A stretch of DNA of 21,033 nucleotides from Candidatus Uhrbacteria bacterium (GCA_009691315.1 SICT01000010.1:1-21033); one strand, 5' to 3'; shown: positions 1 through 7,416, counted from the stretch's first letter. Numbers and translations are program-made. The notes: generated by a model not told the origin, from the letters alone.

Positions 1-870
1 GATCGCTGGATCACGGCGCGTTTTATGCAGATTTTGCAGACCGTCACTCATGAAATGGATCATTATGAATTGGCGCGTGCCAGCCGACCGTTGCGCGAGT
101 TTGTCGATGATCTTTCAACGTGGTGGCTTCGCCGTAGTCGTGACCGTATCAAATCGGACAACGAGTTTGAGCGAGCGGATGCTTTACGAACGTTGCGTGA
201 GATTCTACAAGAGTTTTCTAAAGTGCTTGCGCCGTTTATTCCGTTTTTGGCTGAAAAAATTTATTTGGAAGTTGGTGGACAGAAAATGTCTGTGCATTTG
301 GAGAAATGGCCAAGACTCGAATCGCGCGTGTTAGATGAAAAATTATTAGGAGATATGAAATGGGCGCGTGAGGTCGTTTCCAGGGGTCATGAAGCCCGGG
401 CCGCGGCGAAAATTGCTGTGCGTCAGGCACTCGGTCAGCTCACGATTCGTTTTGCCAAAGAAGATGAGATGAAGCGTTTGCAAAAACAAGAGGATCTTTT
501 GTTGTTGATTGGTGATGAGTTGAATGTTGAAGCACTTGTTCTTGAATACGTGCCCGGTCAGACAGAGGTTTGGACCATCGAGCTTGATACGACCATCACC
601 CCAGAACTCAAACGCAAAGGTTTGCGTCGCGAGTTTATGCGGGCCGTGATGAATTTGCGTAAAGAAGTTGGTTTGCAACCGCATGATCGTATCACTTTGT
701 TCATATCTTTATCCGCAGGTGAAGCACGTCAGGCAATTGAATCAGGCCAAACAGATTTGGCACATGAGGTGAAGGCATCGGGCATTGAATGGATGGATGC
801 CCCAACGGACGCCCGTGGTAAAAATGAATTTAAACTTGATGGTCAAGTCTGTACGATTGCGCTGAAATAG
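1..870 (+). CDS. ileS: Isoleucyl-tRNA synthetase, C-terminal part (5' end outside window)
   Basis: Class I synthetase that charges tRNA-Ile in the cytoplasm; only the last 289 codons are visible. The frame is open from base 1, so the first ATG at 25 is internal. The segment matches the end of the catalytic core and the anticodon-binding helical domain of IleRS: an ARxxRPLREFVDDLSTWWLRRSRDR stretch (residues 26-49), then LAPFIPFLAEKIY and SVHLEKWP, which are typical of Ile/Val/Leu enzymes and fit IleRS best. Near the end, ELKRKGLRREFMRAVMNLRK resembles the IleRS C-terminal region. I see no Cys-rich zinc motif in the visible part. The next gene starts 3 bases after the stop, suggesting co-transcription. 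Assignment to IleRS over ValRS rests on remembered family patterns. Confidence 0.93.
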   Translation, partial: DRWITARFMQILQTVTHEMDHYELARASRPLREFVDDLSTWWLRRSRDRIKSDNEFERADALRTLREILQEFSKVLAPFIPFLAEKIYLEVGGQKMSVHLEKWPRLESRVLDEKLLGDMKWAREVVSRGHEARAAAKIAVRQALGQLTIRFAKEDEMKRLQKQEDLLLLIGDELNVEALVLEYVPGQTEVWTIELDTTITPELKRKGLRREFMRAVMNLRKEVGLQPHDRITLFISLSAGEARQAIESGQTDLAHEVKASGIEWMDAPTDARGKNEFKLDGQVCTIALK

Positions 871-873
871 CCT

Positions 874-1548
874 ATGCGTCCATGCTTTTTGGTTCTTGGT
901 TATGGTATTCCGAGGAATATTCTGACAGACGAAAACTACAGGATGTATTTGAAATGTGTTTTTAATCACATTTTTGCTTGGTGTGTTGAACAGGACATTT
1001 GGAATCCAGTCATTATTTTTTCTGGAGGGAAGACGGACATGGTAAAACCCTATCGTCGTACAGAGGCTGGAGAAATGGTCAAGCTATTTCGTACGTTGAT
1101 GGGTCGGTCTGCCGTGAAGAGGCATGCTCGTCTTTGGACTTTGATTTCTGAAACACGAGCTTTTTCAACTTTAGATAATTTTTTGTATGCCAAGGATATT
1201 CTTCGCAAGAGGAAGATCGAAATGCAGAGCATGATCGTTTTTGGTGAGCAAACGCGTCTTCGACGGATCACGGTGCTCGCACGGAAGATATTTAAGCGTT
1301 CCCAGGTCATCACCATTGACTTTGATCAATCGCCGAATCGCTACTTAGATCCAAAATTTTTAACGCAGAAAGAATCCGAGGCGTTAAGGTTTGATCTGGT
1401 GGCGTTACAGGGTCAGAAGGCGTTAAAGAAACACCGTACGTTATTTAAACAGAAGTTTGCTTTTTTACGACAGGCGGGGTCTGACCATCATGTCGAAGCC
1501 GTACGTTTATGGTGGGAAAAAGAATTGCAAGAATCATTGACAGCGTGA
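874..1548 (+). CDS. DUF218/YdcF-ElyC-SanA-like protein
   Basis: 224 aa. The layout resembles the DUF218 (YdcF/SanA/ElyC) family: an N-terminal strand and glycine turn (LVLGYGI, residues 6-12), then FSGGKTD near residue 49, TEAGEMVKLF near 63, SETRAFSTLDNF near 91 and MIVFGEQTRLRR near 119. These are the usual SGG, SEAxxM, ExxSxxTxxN and late basic positions of that family. Its members have roles in envelope or polysaccharide metabolism or unknown roles, and no substrate can be inferred here. There is no signal peptide or membrane segment, so it is probably cytoplasmic, unlike SanA/ElyC. It lies 3 bases after ileS with no SD sequence, so it probably depends on upstream transcription. The family call is moderately sure. 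Confidence 0.62.
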   Translation: MRPCFLVLGYGIPRNILTDENYRMYLKCVFNHIFAWCVEQDIWNPVIIFSGGKTDMVKPYRRTEAGEMVKLFRTLMGRSAVKRHARLWTLISETRAFSTLDNFLYAKDILRKRKIEMQSMIVFGEQTRLRRITVLARKIFKRSQVITIDFDQSPNRYLDPKFLTQKESEALRFDLVALQGQKALKKHRTLFKQKFAFLRQAGSDHHVEAVRLWWEKELQESLTA

Positions 1549-1596
1549 ACCAAGTGTGGGAATTTTCTCGCACGAACCTTAACAAGGAGACGATTG

Positions 1597-2412
1597 ATGT
1601 CGAACGTTCGGCCTTTGTTCGCGTCCGACATTGATCGGACTCTGCATCCGGAGGGCGTTGGCTTTGTCCTGTGGAAAGCCCTCGCAGACCGCGGTTTGAT
1701 TCCGCGTGAGGTGTGGTACGGGGAGGAAATCATGCGGGCCCGTCGTGACTTGGATCATCGACGGATCAGCTTTGAAGCGTACAGTCAAGTTTTGGTGGAA
1801 GGATATTTCCGTCTCCAAAGCTTGAAGGGAACCCATCCTTCGAAGTTGATCCCGTTGTGCCGCGCGCTGGCAGAAGAACATGAGCCGCATACGTTTCTCT
1901 TCTCACGTTTGCTTTTGCAAGCGGCCAAACACGCCAACTATTTCACGGCGGCCATCAGTGGTTCACCGCACGAGATCGTTCAGGCATTTGCCGAGCGCTG
2001 GGGATTTAATCTCGCCATCGGTAGCGAACTTCATTTAGATGAGGACGGACACTACACGGCCAATGACGAGCTAACCATTCGTCATTATCACGATAAAGAG
2101 GCGGTCGTTCGTCGTTTGATGGCCGAGCACATGTTTTCATTGCAAGGGTCAATCGCCATCGGAGATTCCTTCTCTGACCTGAGTATGCTTGCGCTCGTCG
2201 AGTATCCCGTCGCGATCAATCCGACGTTGGCTTTGCAAGCCGCCGCGCGTGAACGGGGGATCGTGATCGTACATGAGTACGATGATGTGATCATCGTCCT
2301 TCGTCCGGCAGGCGAACGCGGCAGACTTGAGGAAGTCGGTTTGCACGAGGTTCTTCCCTCACAGATCGCTGATCACATGATTGGCGCATCCTCCGGTCGC
2401 ATCAAGCCATGA
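1597..2412 (+). CDS. HAD-superfamily phosphatase, SerB-like (HAD-IB type)
   Basis: 271 aa. All four HAD motifs are visible: motif I DIDRT with nucleophile Asp11 and Asp13, motif II Ser121 in AISGSP, the motif III Lys probably Lys167, and motif IV GDSFSDLSML with Asp190 and Asp194. The helical cap between motifs I and II fits the C1/SerB-like class. Members are Mg2+-dependent phosphomonoesterases; the substrate here is unknown. The start is ATG 1597, not the TTG just before it, because AAGGAG (1584-1589) lies 7 bases upstream. This strong SD is unusual in the window and is shared with other GC-rich genes. A terminator hairpin follows at 2426-2445. It faces purC convergently, and nothing links their functions. 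Confidence 0.85.
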   Translation: MSNVRPLFASDIDRTLHPEGVGFVLWKALADRGLIPREVWYGEEIMRARRDLDHRRISFEAYSQVLVEGYFRLQSLKGTHPSKLIPLCRALAEEHEPHTFLFSRLLLQAAKHANYFTAAISGSPHEIVQAFAERWGFNLAIGSELHLDEDGHYTANDELTIRHYHDKEAVVRRLMAEHMFSLQGSIAIGDSFSDLSMLALVEYPVAINPTLALQAAARERGIVIVHEYDDVIIVLRPAGERGRLEEVGLHEVLPSQIADHMIGASSGRIKP

Positions 2413-2425
2413 ACCTTCTCTCAAG

Positions 2426-2445
2426 TGGCATCCTGCCATTTTTTT
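2426..2445 (+). terminator. Rho-independent terminator after the HAD gene
   Basis: TGGCA-TCC-A/TGCCA hairpin followed by seven T residues, 14 bases after the HAD stop. The stem is short but the position and T tract fit. Confidence 0.6.
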
Positions 2446-2447
2446 AT

Positions 2448-2483
2448 TTAAAAAAATTCCCCTTGGCGTCAAGCGATGGGGAA
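2448..2483 (-). terminator. Terminator-like hairpin after purC
   Basis: On the minus strand TTCCCC (2478-2483) pairs with GGGGAA (2457-2462), followed by a T run (A run at about 2449-2456). It lies 14 bases past the purC stop. The loop is long, so this is a moderate call. Confidence 0.45.
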
Positions 2484-2496
2484 GAAAGAAAAAGGA

Positions 2497-3468
2497 TCAG
2501 GCACTTGCGAGATTCGCCTTGATGCGGGCGAGAGGCTCCGAGGTTTCGGGAATGAACGGGGCTCCCACGATCCGTTCGTAGGCGGCGATGTAGCGGCGTG
2601 CCGTTTCCATGCGCACCTCGTCTGGGATTTCGGGAATCGGACCATCTCCCTTGAAGCCACATTCCTTGGTGAGCCACATCCGCGCATACTCCTTGTCGAG
2701 TGCGCGTGGATCTTCGCCGGCCGCAAAACGTGCTTCGTAGTCAACAGTTTCCCAGAAGCGCGACGAGTCCGGGGTGTGAACCTCGTCGATTAGCAGCAAT
2801 TCGCCATCTGGCGTGCGGCCGAATTCGTATTTGGTGTCGACCAGGATGAGTCCACGCTGAGCGCAGTGTTCAACACCCGCCGCATACAGGGCAAGGGCCC
2901 GATTTTCAAGATAGCCAAAGTCGCTTCCTGAGATCAGGCCGCGTTGGATCAGCTCTTCTCCGGACAGGCTGACGTCATGCGCGCCTGTCTTAGCTTTCGT
3001 GCTTGGCGTCACGATCGGTTTGTTGAGACGTCCATGCTTGCGCATTCCGTTGGGAAGTAGATGTCCGCAGAACGTCTCGTCACCGCGCGCGTAGGCAGTC
3101 CAGATGCTGGTGGACGTCGAACCCGTGAGATAACCGCGAACGACGAATTCGACCTGCAGCGGCTCACACTGGCTGGCGATCACGACATTTGGATCCGGCA
3201 CGTTTACCATGTGATTCGGTATGATGTGCCGGAGCAGATACATCCAGAACGCGGTCATGCTGTGCAGCACCTGTCCCTTGAAGGGGATGGTACACAGCAC
3301 GCGATCGAACGCACTTAGGCGATCGGTCGTGATCATGATGCGAACCCCGTCGGGCGTCACATAGCTGTCGCGCACCTTCCCTTGGTACCGTGTCCCGAGG
3401 TAAGGGAAATCGGTACAGAGCAAGGGATGTTTCAGTGCTTCACGCAGTTGTTCGTCGCTGATCGTCAA
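2497..3468 (-). CDS. purC: Phosphoribosylaminoimidazole-succinocarboxamide (SAICAR) synthase
   Basis: 323 aa. It joins aspartate to CAIR with ATP to give SAICAR, a step of de novo purine synthesis. Family signatures in order: YQGKVRDSY (residues 28-36), TDRLSAFDR (48-56), the substrate-binding VVRGYLTGS (about 108-116), KAKTGAHDVSLSGEEL (about 158-173), LVDTKYEFG (about 208-216) and LIDEVHTPDSSRFW (about 226-239). The length fits the longer PurC form with a C-terminal extension rather than the roughly 240-aa form of E. coli. The start is TTG at 3468, supported by a near-perfect SD, AGGAGGTGA, three bases upstream on the minus strand; no ATG fits better. The gene is GC-rich and divergent from the purA-like gene, with about 140 bases between them. 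No other de novo purine genes are in the window. Confidence 0.95.
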   Translation of the reverse strand: MTISDEQLREALKHPLLCTDFPYLGTRYQGKVRDSYVTPDGVRIMITTDRLSAFDRVLCTIPFKGQVLHSMTAFWMYLLRHIIPNHMVNVPDPNVVIASQCEPLQVEFVVRGYLTGSTSTSIWTAYARGDETFCGHLLPNGMRKHGRLNKPIVTPSTKAKTGAHDVSLSGEELIQRGLISGSDFGYLENRALALYAAGVEHCAQRGLILVDTKYEFGRTPDGELLLIDEVHTPDSSRFWETVDYEARFAAGEDPRALDKEYARMWLTKECGFKGDGPIPEIPDEVRMETARRYIAAYERIVGAPFIPETSEPLARIKANLASA

Positions 3469-3612
3469 GGTTCACCTCCTCGGTCGAGAGTTTAGCCTGA
3501 CTTTATTATGTATGTAAAGTTTCATTTTTTGTCTCCAAACGTTTTAATGGGGATTGACTTTGGTTTCTGATCCAGTAAAGATAGATTCGCCAATTTTGGC
3601 TGAGGTTAGATG

Positions 3613-4932
3613 ATGAGTCGTTCGCGGAAAATCGTTGTTGTTGGAGCCCACTGGGGCGATGAGGGCAAGGCCAAGGTCGTCGACAATCTGGTCGACAATC
3701 CGGAGAACACGGTCATGGTCCGCTTCGCTGGCGGAGCTAATACCGGGGCGACCCTCGTCATCGATGGTCAGAAGTTCGTTGGCCATCAACTGCCGGTCGG
3801 CGTCGTTCGTCCTGGTCTCGTGAACATCATGGGACCGTACGTGGCCTGTGATCTCGAAGCGCTCGTCCTTGAGCTTCGGGTCGCACGTGAAAACGGCGCG
3901 CCGGTCATGATCGATCCGCGTGCCCCTATCGTCCTTCCTATGTACAAGGCGCTTGATCGAGCGCGAGATGGCGGAGGTACTGGCCCTGCTTCTATCGGCA
4001 CCACGGGCAAAGGGATGGGCCCGACCTATGCCGCGTTCGCTTCTCGCTACGCTCTGCGCGTCGGGGACATTGTCAGGGGACGAAACCACCTCATGACCGT
4101 GCGCGATCGGATTCAGGCCTATCACGTTGAGCTTTTGGCCGGACTTGAGAGCTGTGGCGTGTCTATCGAAGACAAGGCTTTCGAGTTTGAGGCACAACTC
4201 GAACAGTGTCTCGAGTACGCGGCAGAGATCGGGGATGTGGTCGGGGATACCGTGCGCTATGTGCGGGGCGTGATCGCCAAAAGCGAGAAGGACGTGTTGT
4301 TCGAGGGGAGCCAGAGCATCATGCTCGATGTTCTCCATGGCTGGCCGTATTGCACCTCGTGCTTTACGGGGATCGATGCGATTGGCAACTCGTTTGGGAT
4401 CCGTCGTTTCGATCAGGTGGTCGGGGTGATCAAGGCCTACAGCACGCGTGTGGGACGCGGTCCGTTCCCGACCGAGATGGATGAGTTTACGGCGAATATT
4501 GTGCGGGAGCGTGGCGGTGAATACGGCTCAACAACTGGCCGCCCGCGACGTTGCGGTTGGCTCGACCTGCCAGCTCTGCGTTACGCCGTCCGCATGGGTG
4601 GGATCACCTGTCTGGTCATGACCAAGGCCGACGTGCTGTGCAACTTGATGACGATTCCAGTGGCAACAGGCTATCTGGACCCCACCGGCACTCAGGTATT
4701 GGAGGATGCAATCCTTGATACGGAGCTTCTGGCCGGGGTAAAAGCCGTCTATCAGTCGGCAGCCTCTTGGGCAGGGCCTCTGACGCTGGAAAGGAACCTC
4801 AGCGGTTTTCCTCCGATACCGGCAGAGCTTGTGGCATATATGGAACAGGTCGAGAGAGCGACCCAGGTGTCTATAAGAGGTCTCAGCATTGGACCGGATC
4901 GTAAGGAGATGATCTGGTTTGAGCGGCCATGA
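3613..4932 (+). CDS. purA: Adenylosuccinate synthetase family protein with an altered active site
   Basis: 439 aa from ATG 3613 (ATG 3610 is also possible); GAGG at 3602-3605 favours 3613. The family makes adenylosuccinate from IMP, aspartate and GTP. Matching landmarks: WGDEGKAK (residues 14-21) with the catalytic Asp16 kept, IGTTGKGMGP, FEGSQ, KAYSTRVGRGPFPTE, TTGRPRRCGWLD and SIGPDRKEM near the end. Two deviations stand out. The P-loop reads GDEGKAK instead of GDEGKGK, and GGANTGATL (40-48) puts Ala46 where the family has the catalytic His of NAGHT (His41 in E. coli). The length is normal and the frame intact, so decay is unlikely. It may be a divergent enzyme or act on another substrate. 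A possible promoter is TTGACT at 3554 with a poor -10; a terminator follows at 4968. Confidence 0.85.
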   Translation: MSRSRKIVVVGAHWGDEGKAKVVDNLVDNPENTVMVRFAGGANTGATLVIDGQKFVGHQLPVGVVRPGLVNIMGPYVACDLEALVLELRVARENGAPVMIDPRAPIVLPMYKALDRARDGGGTGPASIGTTGKGMGPTYAAFASRYALRVGDIVRGRNHLMTVRDRIQAYHVELLAGLESCGVSIEDKAFEFEAQLEQCLEYAAEIGDVVGDTVRYVRGVIAKSEKDVLFEGSQSIMLDVLHGWPYCTSCFTGIDAIGNSFGIRRFDQVVGVIKAYSTRVGRGPFPTEMDEFTANIVRERGGEYGSTTGRPRRCGWLDLPALRYAVRMGGITCLVMTKADVLCNLMTIPVATGYLDPTGTQVLEDAILDTELLAGVKAVYQSAASWAGPLTLERNLSGFPPIPAELVAYMEQVERATQVSIRGLSIGPDRKEMIWFERP

Positions 4933-4967
4933 AGCGAACTTTTCTTGGCGTGATGAATCACGCTCCT

Positions 4968-4993
4968 ACTCCGACCTGGTTCGGAGTATTTTT
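4968..4993 (+). terminator. Rho-independent terminator after the purA-like gene
   Basis: ACTCCGA (4968-4974) pairs with TCGGAGT (4981-4987), loop CCTGGT, followed by ATTTTTAT. A smaller GCGTGAT/ATCACGC hairpin precedes it. Confidence 0.8.
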
Positions 4994-4997
4994 ATAC

Positions 4998-5072
4998 GTC
5001 ATTGCGAGGCTCGGCGAAGCAATCTCTGAATTGGGAGATTGCCGCGCTTCGTCAGACTTCGCTCGCAATGAC
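4998..5072. repeat. Palindromic dispersed-repeat type element (GTCATTGCGAG ends)
   Basis: 75-bp element with inverted ends: GTCATTGCGAG at 4998-5008 and its complement CTCGCAATGAC at 5062-5072. Inside, GAAGCAATCTC and GAGATTGC form a second inverted pair. From general knowledge, palindromic elements with GTCATTGCGAG / GAAGCAATCTC cores occur in many unrelated bacterial genomes. Its right part overlaps the last codons and stop of the CYTH-like gene. Confidence 0.8.
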
Positions 5073-5735
5073 AGAGTGACTATTTCTGTCTGATCCCGCT
5101 TGGCGAATTTCTTTTTTTAGCCGTATAAGATTTTTTGCCGTCCCTCGAAATTGCCAATCATCACGATCTGTGAGTTTTTTGCAAAAGTCCAAAAATTGTT
5201 TGCGCGTCCCCCAGAGTTTTATTTCCAGTTGACGGGCCAGTGTGGTCAATTCTTTCAGATCCTTTTTCTCCTGAGTCCGATCCGTCATCTTTTCTATTTC
5301 AATATACGCTAGACCGCTCGGACTTTGTACGAGCGCAACACTGATTGACTTACGCTGAAAATTTTTGGTCAGTTTTGAGCCGACTTTAGTAAAGAATCCC
5401 ATGGAGGCAAACATTTGAGCGAATGTCAGAAAACTCTTAAAATCCACCTGCTGTCCGATTTCTAAACGATTCGACGCATGTGTCAGTCCAATTTTTGTCA
5501 CCACTTCACATTCGCTATTGGTGATGCGACACCTATTGTCAACTTGCGTGAATGATGGCCCTCCATGTCTTTTTTTATCCCGATCAAACATCGACACATC
5601 GCCAAAAGACATGACAGACGTACGTCGTGTTTCTCCTATTGATCGAAAACCCAGGGCTTTCAGCCGTGCTTCCAGTCCCGGAATCTCCGTCTTCTTTATT
5701 TCCCCGCGCACTTCCAATTCAATCGATTTTTTCAT
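5052..5735 (-). CDS. CYTH-domain-like protein
   Basis: 227 aa. The pattern fits the CYTH (adenylate cyclase class 2 / thiamine triphosphatase) fold: N-terminal alternating acidic strand IELEVRGEI (residues 5-13), a basic strand around RCRITNSECEVVTKIG (about 68-83), a helix FKSFLTFAQMFASMGFF (about 100-116) and a late acidic strand LAYIEIEKM (about 141-149). CYTH enzymes bind triphosphorylated substrates with metal ions in a tunnel of acidic and basic residues; the exact reaction cannot be told. The last seven codons (SVIASEV) and the stop are supplied by the palindromic element at 4998-5072, so the C-terminus was rewritten by that insertion. It sits downstream of the TMEM43-like gene on the same strand, with a repeat between. 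No SD is evident. Confidence 0.62.
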   Translation of the reverse strand: MKKSIELEVRGEIKKTEIPGLEARLKALGFRSIGETRRTSVMSFGDVSMFDRDKKRHGGPSFTQVDNRCRITNSECEVVTKIGLTHASNRLEIGQQVDFKSFLTFAQMFASMGFFTKVGSKLTKNFQRKSISVALVQSPSGLAYIEIEKMTDRTQEKKDLKELTTLARQLEIKLWGTRKQFLDFCKKLTDRDDWQFRGTAKNLIRLKKEIRQAGSDRNSHSVIASEV

Positions 5736-5746
5736 AGTTCAGGCTT

Positions 5747-5883
5747 CCCTCTTAATCTAAGAGGGAACGAGGGAGTTAAAGAATAAAAAGATGTTTTAGC
5801 CCACGGTAACCCATTTTTTATAACTCCTTCTCACCTCCGTTCGGCTGAGCTCACGGCCGAAGCCTCTTAGGTTAAGAGGAGGA
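5747..5883. repeat. Double-hairpin inverted-repeat element, copy A
   Basis: Left arm hairpin CCCTCTTA/TAAGAGGG at 5747-5765 followed by AGGGAGTTA. Right arm has TAACTCC (5821-5827) followed by hairpin CCTCTTA/TAAGAGG (5863-5879). Between the TAACTCC and the right hairpin lies an extra TTCGGC/GCCGAA palindrome. It shares its plan with copies at 13154 and 14612. It occupies the gap between the CYTH and TMEM43-like genes. Confidence 0.75.
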
Positions 5884-5892
5884 ATTTAATTT

Positions 5893-7074
5893 TTATGCCA
5901 TTTTTGTTTTCTTAAATCCTTTTTTAATCACAAAGACGGCGATAAGGATTCCGACAATGGCCGCGATGACAAGTGCGATGACATTGTGGAGGAGCATGGA
6001 GATGATAATCGTCAGGATGCTGAGGGCGAATGCGACAATGAAAGTGACAAACCCAATCAATCCACGACTCACACTGCCAAAGGCAGGAATAATATCTAGG
6101 AATGTGCTGATTGGTCCGAGCAACATACTGAGACCGATCCACATAAGGACAAATCCAAGCAAGCGCAACAGCCAAGTTGTCATAGAGTTTTCGCTGGCCA
6201 TGGTCGCGAGCGCTTCCTCTTTCGTGCCAGTGAAACCACGATAGAGTGTGCCATTTTTTGCGTTGACATAAGGCGAGAGATTTGCGCCATCTAATTTTCC
6301 AAAAGCAACAATATTTAGATCAGAGGGGAGATAGGTGTAACTTACGCGAATGTCTCCAATGCGAGGACTTCCAAGTGAACCTGTGCCGAGAAAAATATAT
6401 TGATTGTTGTTTGCGTTCGTAATGACTTCGGAGGTTGACGAAGTGAAAGAATTTTTGGTGAGCATGAGTTTTTGTTCAGGAGGAAATTCGAATTTCGTTG
6501 GATTGATCGTGAGTGTACCAAGCATGGCTTGCGAGACGATTTGATCAACGTGGGGGATTTGATTCTCTGGATTTTGATGTCCCTCTGGAATTTTGAAATC
6601 ACTCGAGTGAATGCCTTCCTCACTCCACTCTTGATGATACGTATACGTTTTTTCTTCCGTTTCACTGCCGCCCAGATTTTTTTTCGTTTTTGATTCTACT
6701 TTTTCTTTCCACACAAATATTTCGGGTTTGCGAGACAGTTTTAAATATTTTTGCGGGTTGAGTTCTGCATTCACGATCGTACTGCTTGCTCCGGCCATTT
6801 CTATTTTATCAGATAACATTTCACCGCTGGTCAAGATACCTTGAGCCGTGACTATTTTTCCTTGAGCCGTTTGGTCAGGAGTCGTCGCATTGATCTCCAT
6901 CGATTGTCGCGCCATACCGATCAGCCCCTGTGCTCGGACTTGACGGCCTTCATTATAATAAAGCAATCCGAACGAGACGATGAACAGAATAAGGCCAAAG
7001 AAAATGCCTTTTATGGAACCCATTAGCCGCGATCCCAGACCGGTGGTCGTTGTTTCTGTATATGAGTCAGACAT
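5893..7074 (-). CDS. TMEM43 family (DUF1625) membrane protein
   Basis: 393 aa from ATG 7074. The open frame extends upstream to 7173, but the promoter at 7106-7134 would start transcription near 7099, so 7074 is preferred. One N-terminal membrane segment (about residues 20-42, IFFGLILFIVSFGLLYYNEG), a large hydrophilic region (about 45-300), then a hydrophobic C-terminus with three to four segments (about 300-388). This layout, the YNEGR after the first segment and LLRLLGFVLMWIGLSMLLGP after the loop match the TMEM43/DUF1625 family. In eukaryotes that family sits in inner nuclear and ER membranes; the bacterial function is unknown. There is no SD. It may be co-transcribed with the CYTH-like gene. 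Confidence 0.75.
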   Translation of the reverse strand: MSDSYTETTTTGLGSRLMGSIKGIFFGLILFIVSFGLLYYNEGRQVRAQGLIGMARQSMEINATTPDQTAQGKIVTAQGILTSGEMLSDKIEMAGASSTIVNAELNPQKYLKLSRKPEIFVWKEKVESKTKKNLGGSETEEKTYTYHQEWSEEGIHSSDFKIPEGHQNPENQIPHVDQIVSQAMLGTLTINPTKFEFPPEQKLMLTKNSFTSSTSEVITNANNNQYIFLGTGSLGSPRIGDIRVSYTYLPSDLNIVAFGKLDGANLSPYVNAKNGTLYRGFTGTKEEALATMASENSMTTWLLRLLGFVLMWIGLSMLLGPISTFLDIIPAFGSVSRGLIGFVTFIVAFALSILTIIISMLLHNVIALVIAAIVGILIAVFVIKKGFKKTKMA

Positions 7075-7105
7075 AGAAAACAGTGAGATGAGTGAAATTG
7101 AATCT

Positions 7106-7134
7106 ACTGTACAGAAAATTGATTCGGTTGACAA
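7106..7134 (-). promoter_or_regulatory. Sigma-70-type promoter for the TMEM43-like gene
   Basis: On the minus strand TTGTCA (7129-7134), 17-base spacer, TACAGT (7106-7111). The expected start near 7099 gives a leader of about 25 bases. Its -35 box overlaps that of the opposite promoter at 7128. Confidence 0.55.
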
Positions 7135-7156
7135 AGCTCTTATTTTCGAATAGTAT
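7128..7156 (+). promoter_or_regulatory. Sigma-70-type promoter for the micropeptide unit
   Basis: Consensus TTGACA (7128-7133), exactly 17 bases, TAGTAT (7151-7156). Transcription would start near 7163, 27 bases before the first micropeptide. Confidence 0.75.
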
Positions 7157-7189
7157 ATGTCTCGCCCTTTCACTCAAGGAGACCTGGTC

Positions 7190-7285
7190 ATGAAAATGAT
7201 TCCCGCGTTTTTGTTCATCGCCCTCGCAGCCCTTCTCTACACAATCGCCGAGCCCCAGACCCCACGACTCAGTGCAGAGCCATGA
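7190..7285 (+). CDS. 31-aa hydrophobic micropeptide
   Basis: A small unrecognised gene with complete signals. A consensus promoter is at 7128, AAGGAG (7176-7181) lies 8 bases before ATG 7190, and a terminator is at 7377. The peptide begins MKMIPAFLF, continues as a hydrophobic stretch (about residues 3-18, FIALAALLY), and ends in a short polar tail PQTPRLSAEP. That is the shape of a small membrane peptide or of a signal peptide with almost no mature part. There is no lipobox Cys. Its stop overlaps the next start (ATGA at 7282-7285), a classic coupling arrangement. It could be a type I toxin-like peptide, a leader peptide or a small membrane regulator; the sequence does not decide. The codons are GC-rich compared with the flanking AT-rich DNA. 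Confidence 0.6.
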   Translation: MKMIPAFLFIALAALLYTIAEPQTPRLSAEP

Positions 7286-7353
7286 AGGATCTGAAGAAGC
7301 GCCAGCAGTGCGAACATCTCGTGATGTTCGCCATGTCGGGCGCCGGTTACTGA
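7282..7353 (+). CDS. 23-aa micropeptide, translationally coupled
   Basis: ATG 7282 overlaps the TGA of the preceding micropeptide by four bases. The peptide starts MKDLKKRQQCEH and ends LVMFAMSGAGY: a basic, polar first half with one Cys and a hydrophobic end. It has no SD of its own, so translation would depend on re-initiation. No family is recognised. Support comes from the ATGA overlap and the terminator just downstream, so confidence is below that of the first peptide. The unit could alternatively be read as a leader plus structured RNA. Confidence 0.42.
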   Translation: MKDLKKRQQCEHLVMFAMSGAGY

Positions 7354-7376
7354 TGTTTGGGGGTACTTCTTTGTAG

Positions 7377-7412
7377 CGCTGATGTCATTTGAGTCATATC
7401 AGCGTTTTTTTT
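7377..7412 (+). terminator. Rho-independent terminator of the micropeptide unit
   Basis: CGCTGAT (7377-7383) pairs with ATCAGCG (7398-7404), followed by eight T residues (7405-7412). It ends the unit 24 bases past the second stop. Confidence 0.85.
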
Positions 7413-7416
7413 ATTG

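Noticed and set aside
3481..3609. Riboswitch (purine type) between purC and the purA-like gene
   Set aside because: No recognisable aptamer stems were found in the 129 bases; only weak promoter-like boxes are visible.
3544..4338. 264-aa open frame on the minus strand opposite the purA-like gene
   Set aside because: It is a shadow frame of a GC-rich gene; no start signals or family motifs, while the plus strand shows clear PurA motifs.
3613..4932. Idea that the purA-like gene is a phage PurZ (diaminopurine pathway)
   Set aside because: PurZ is marked by replacement of the catalytic Asp of the GDEGKG motif; here that Asp is kept and the His is replaced instead, and no phage genes are nearby.
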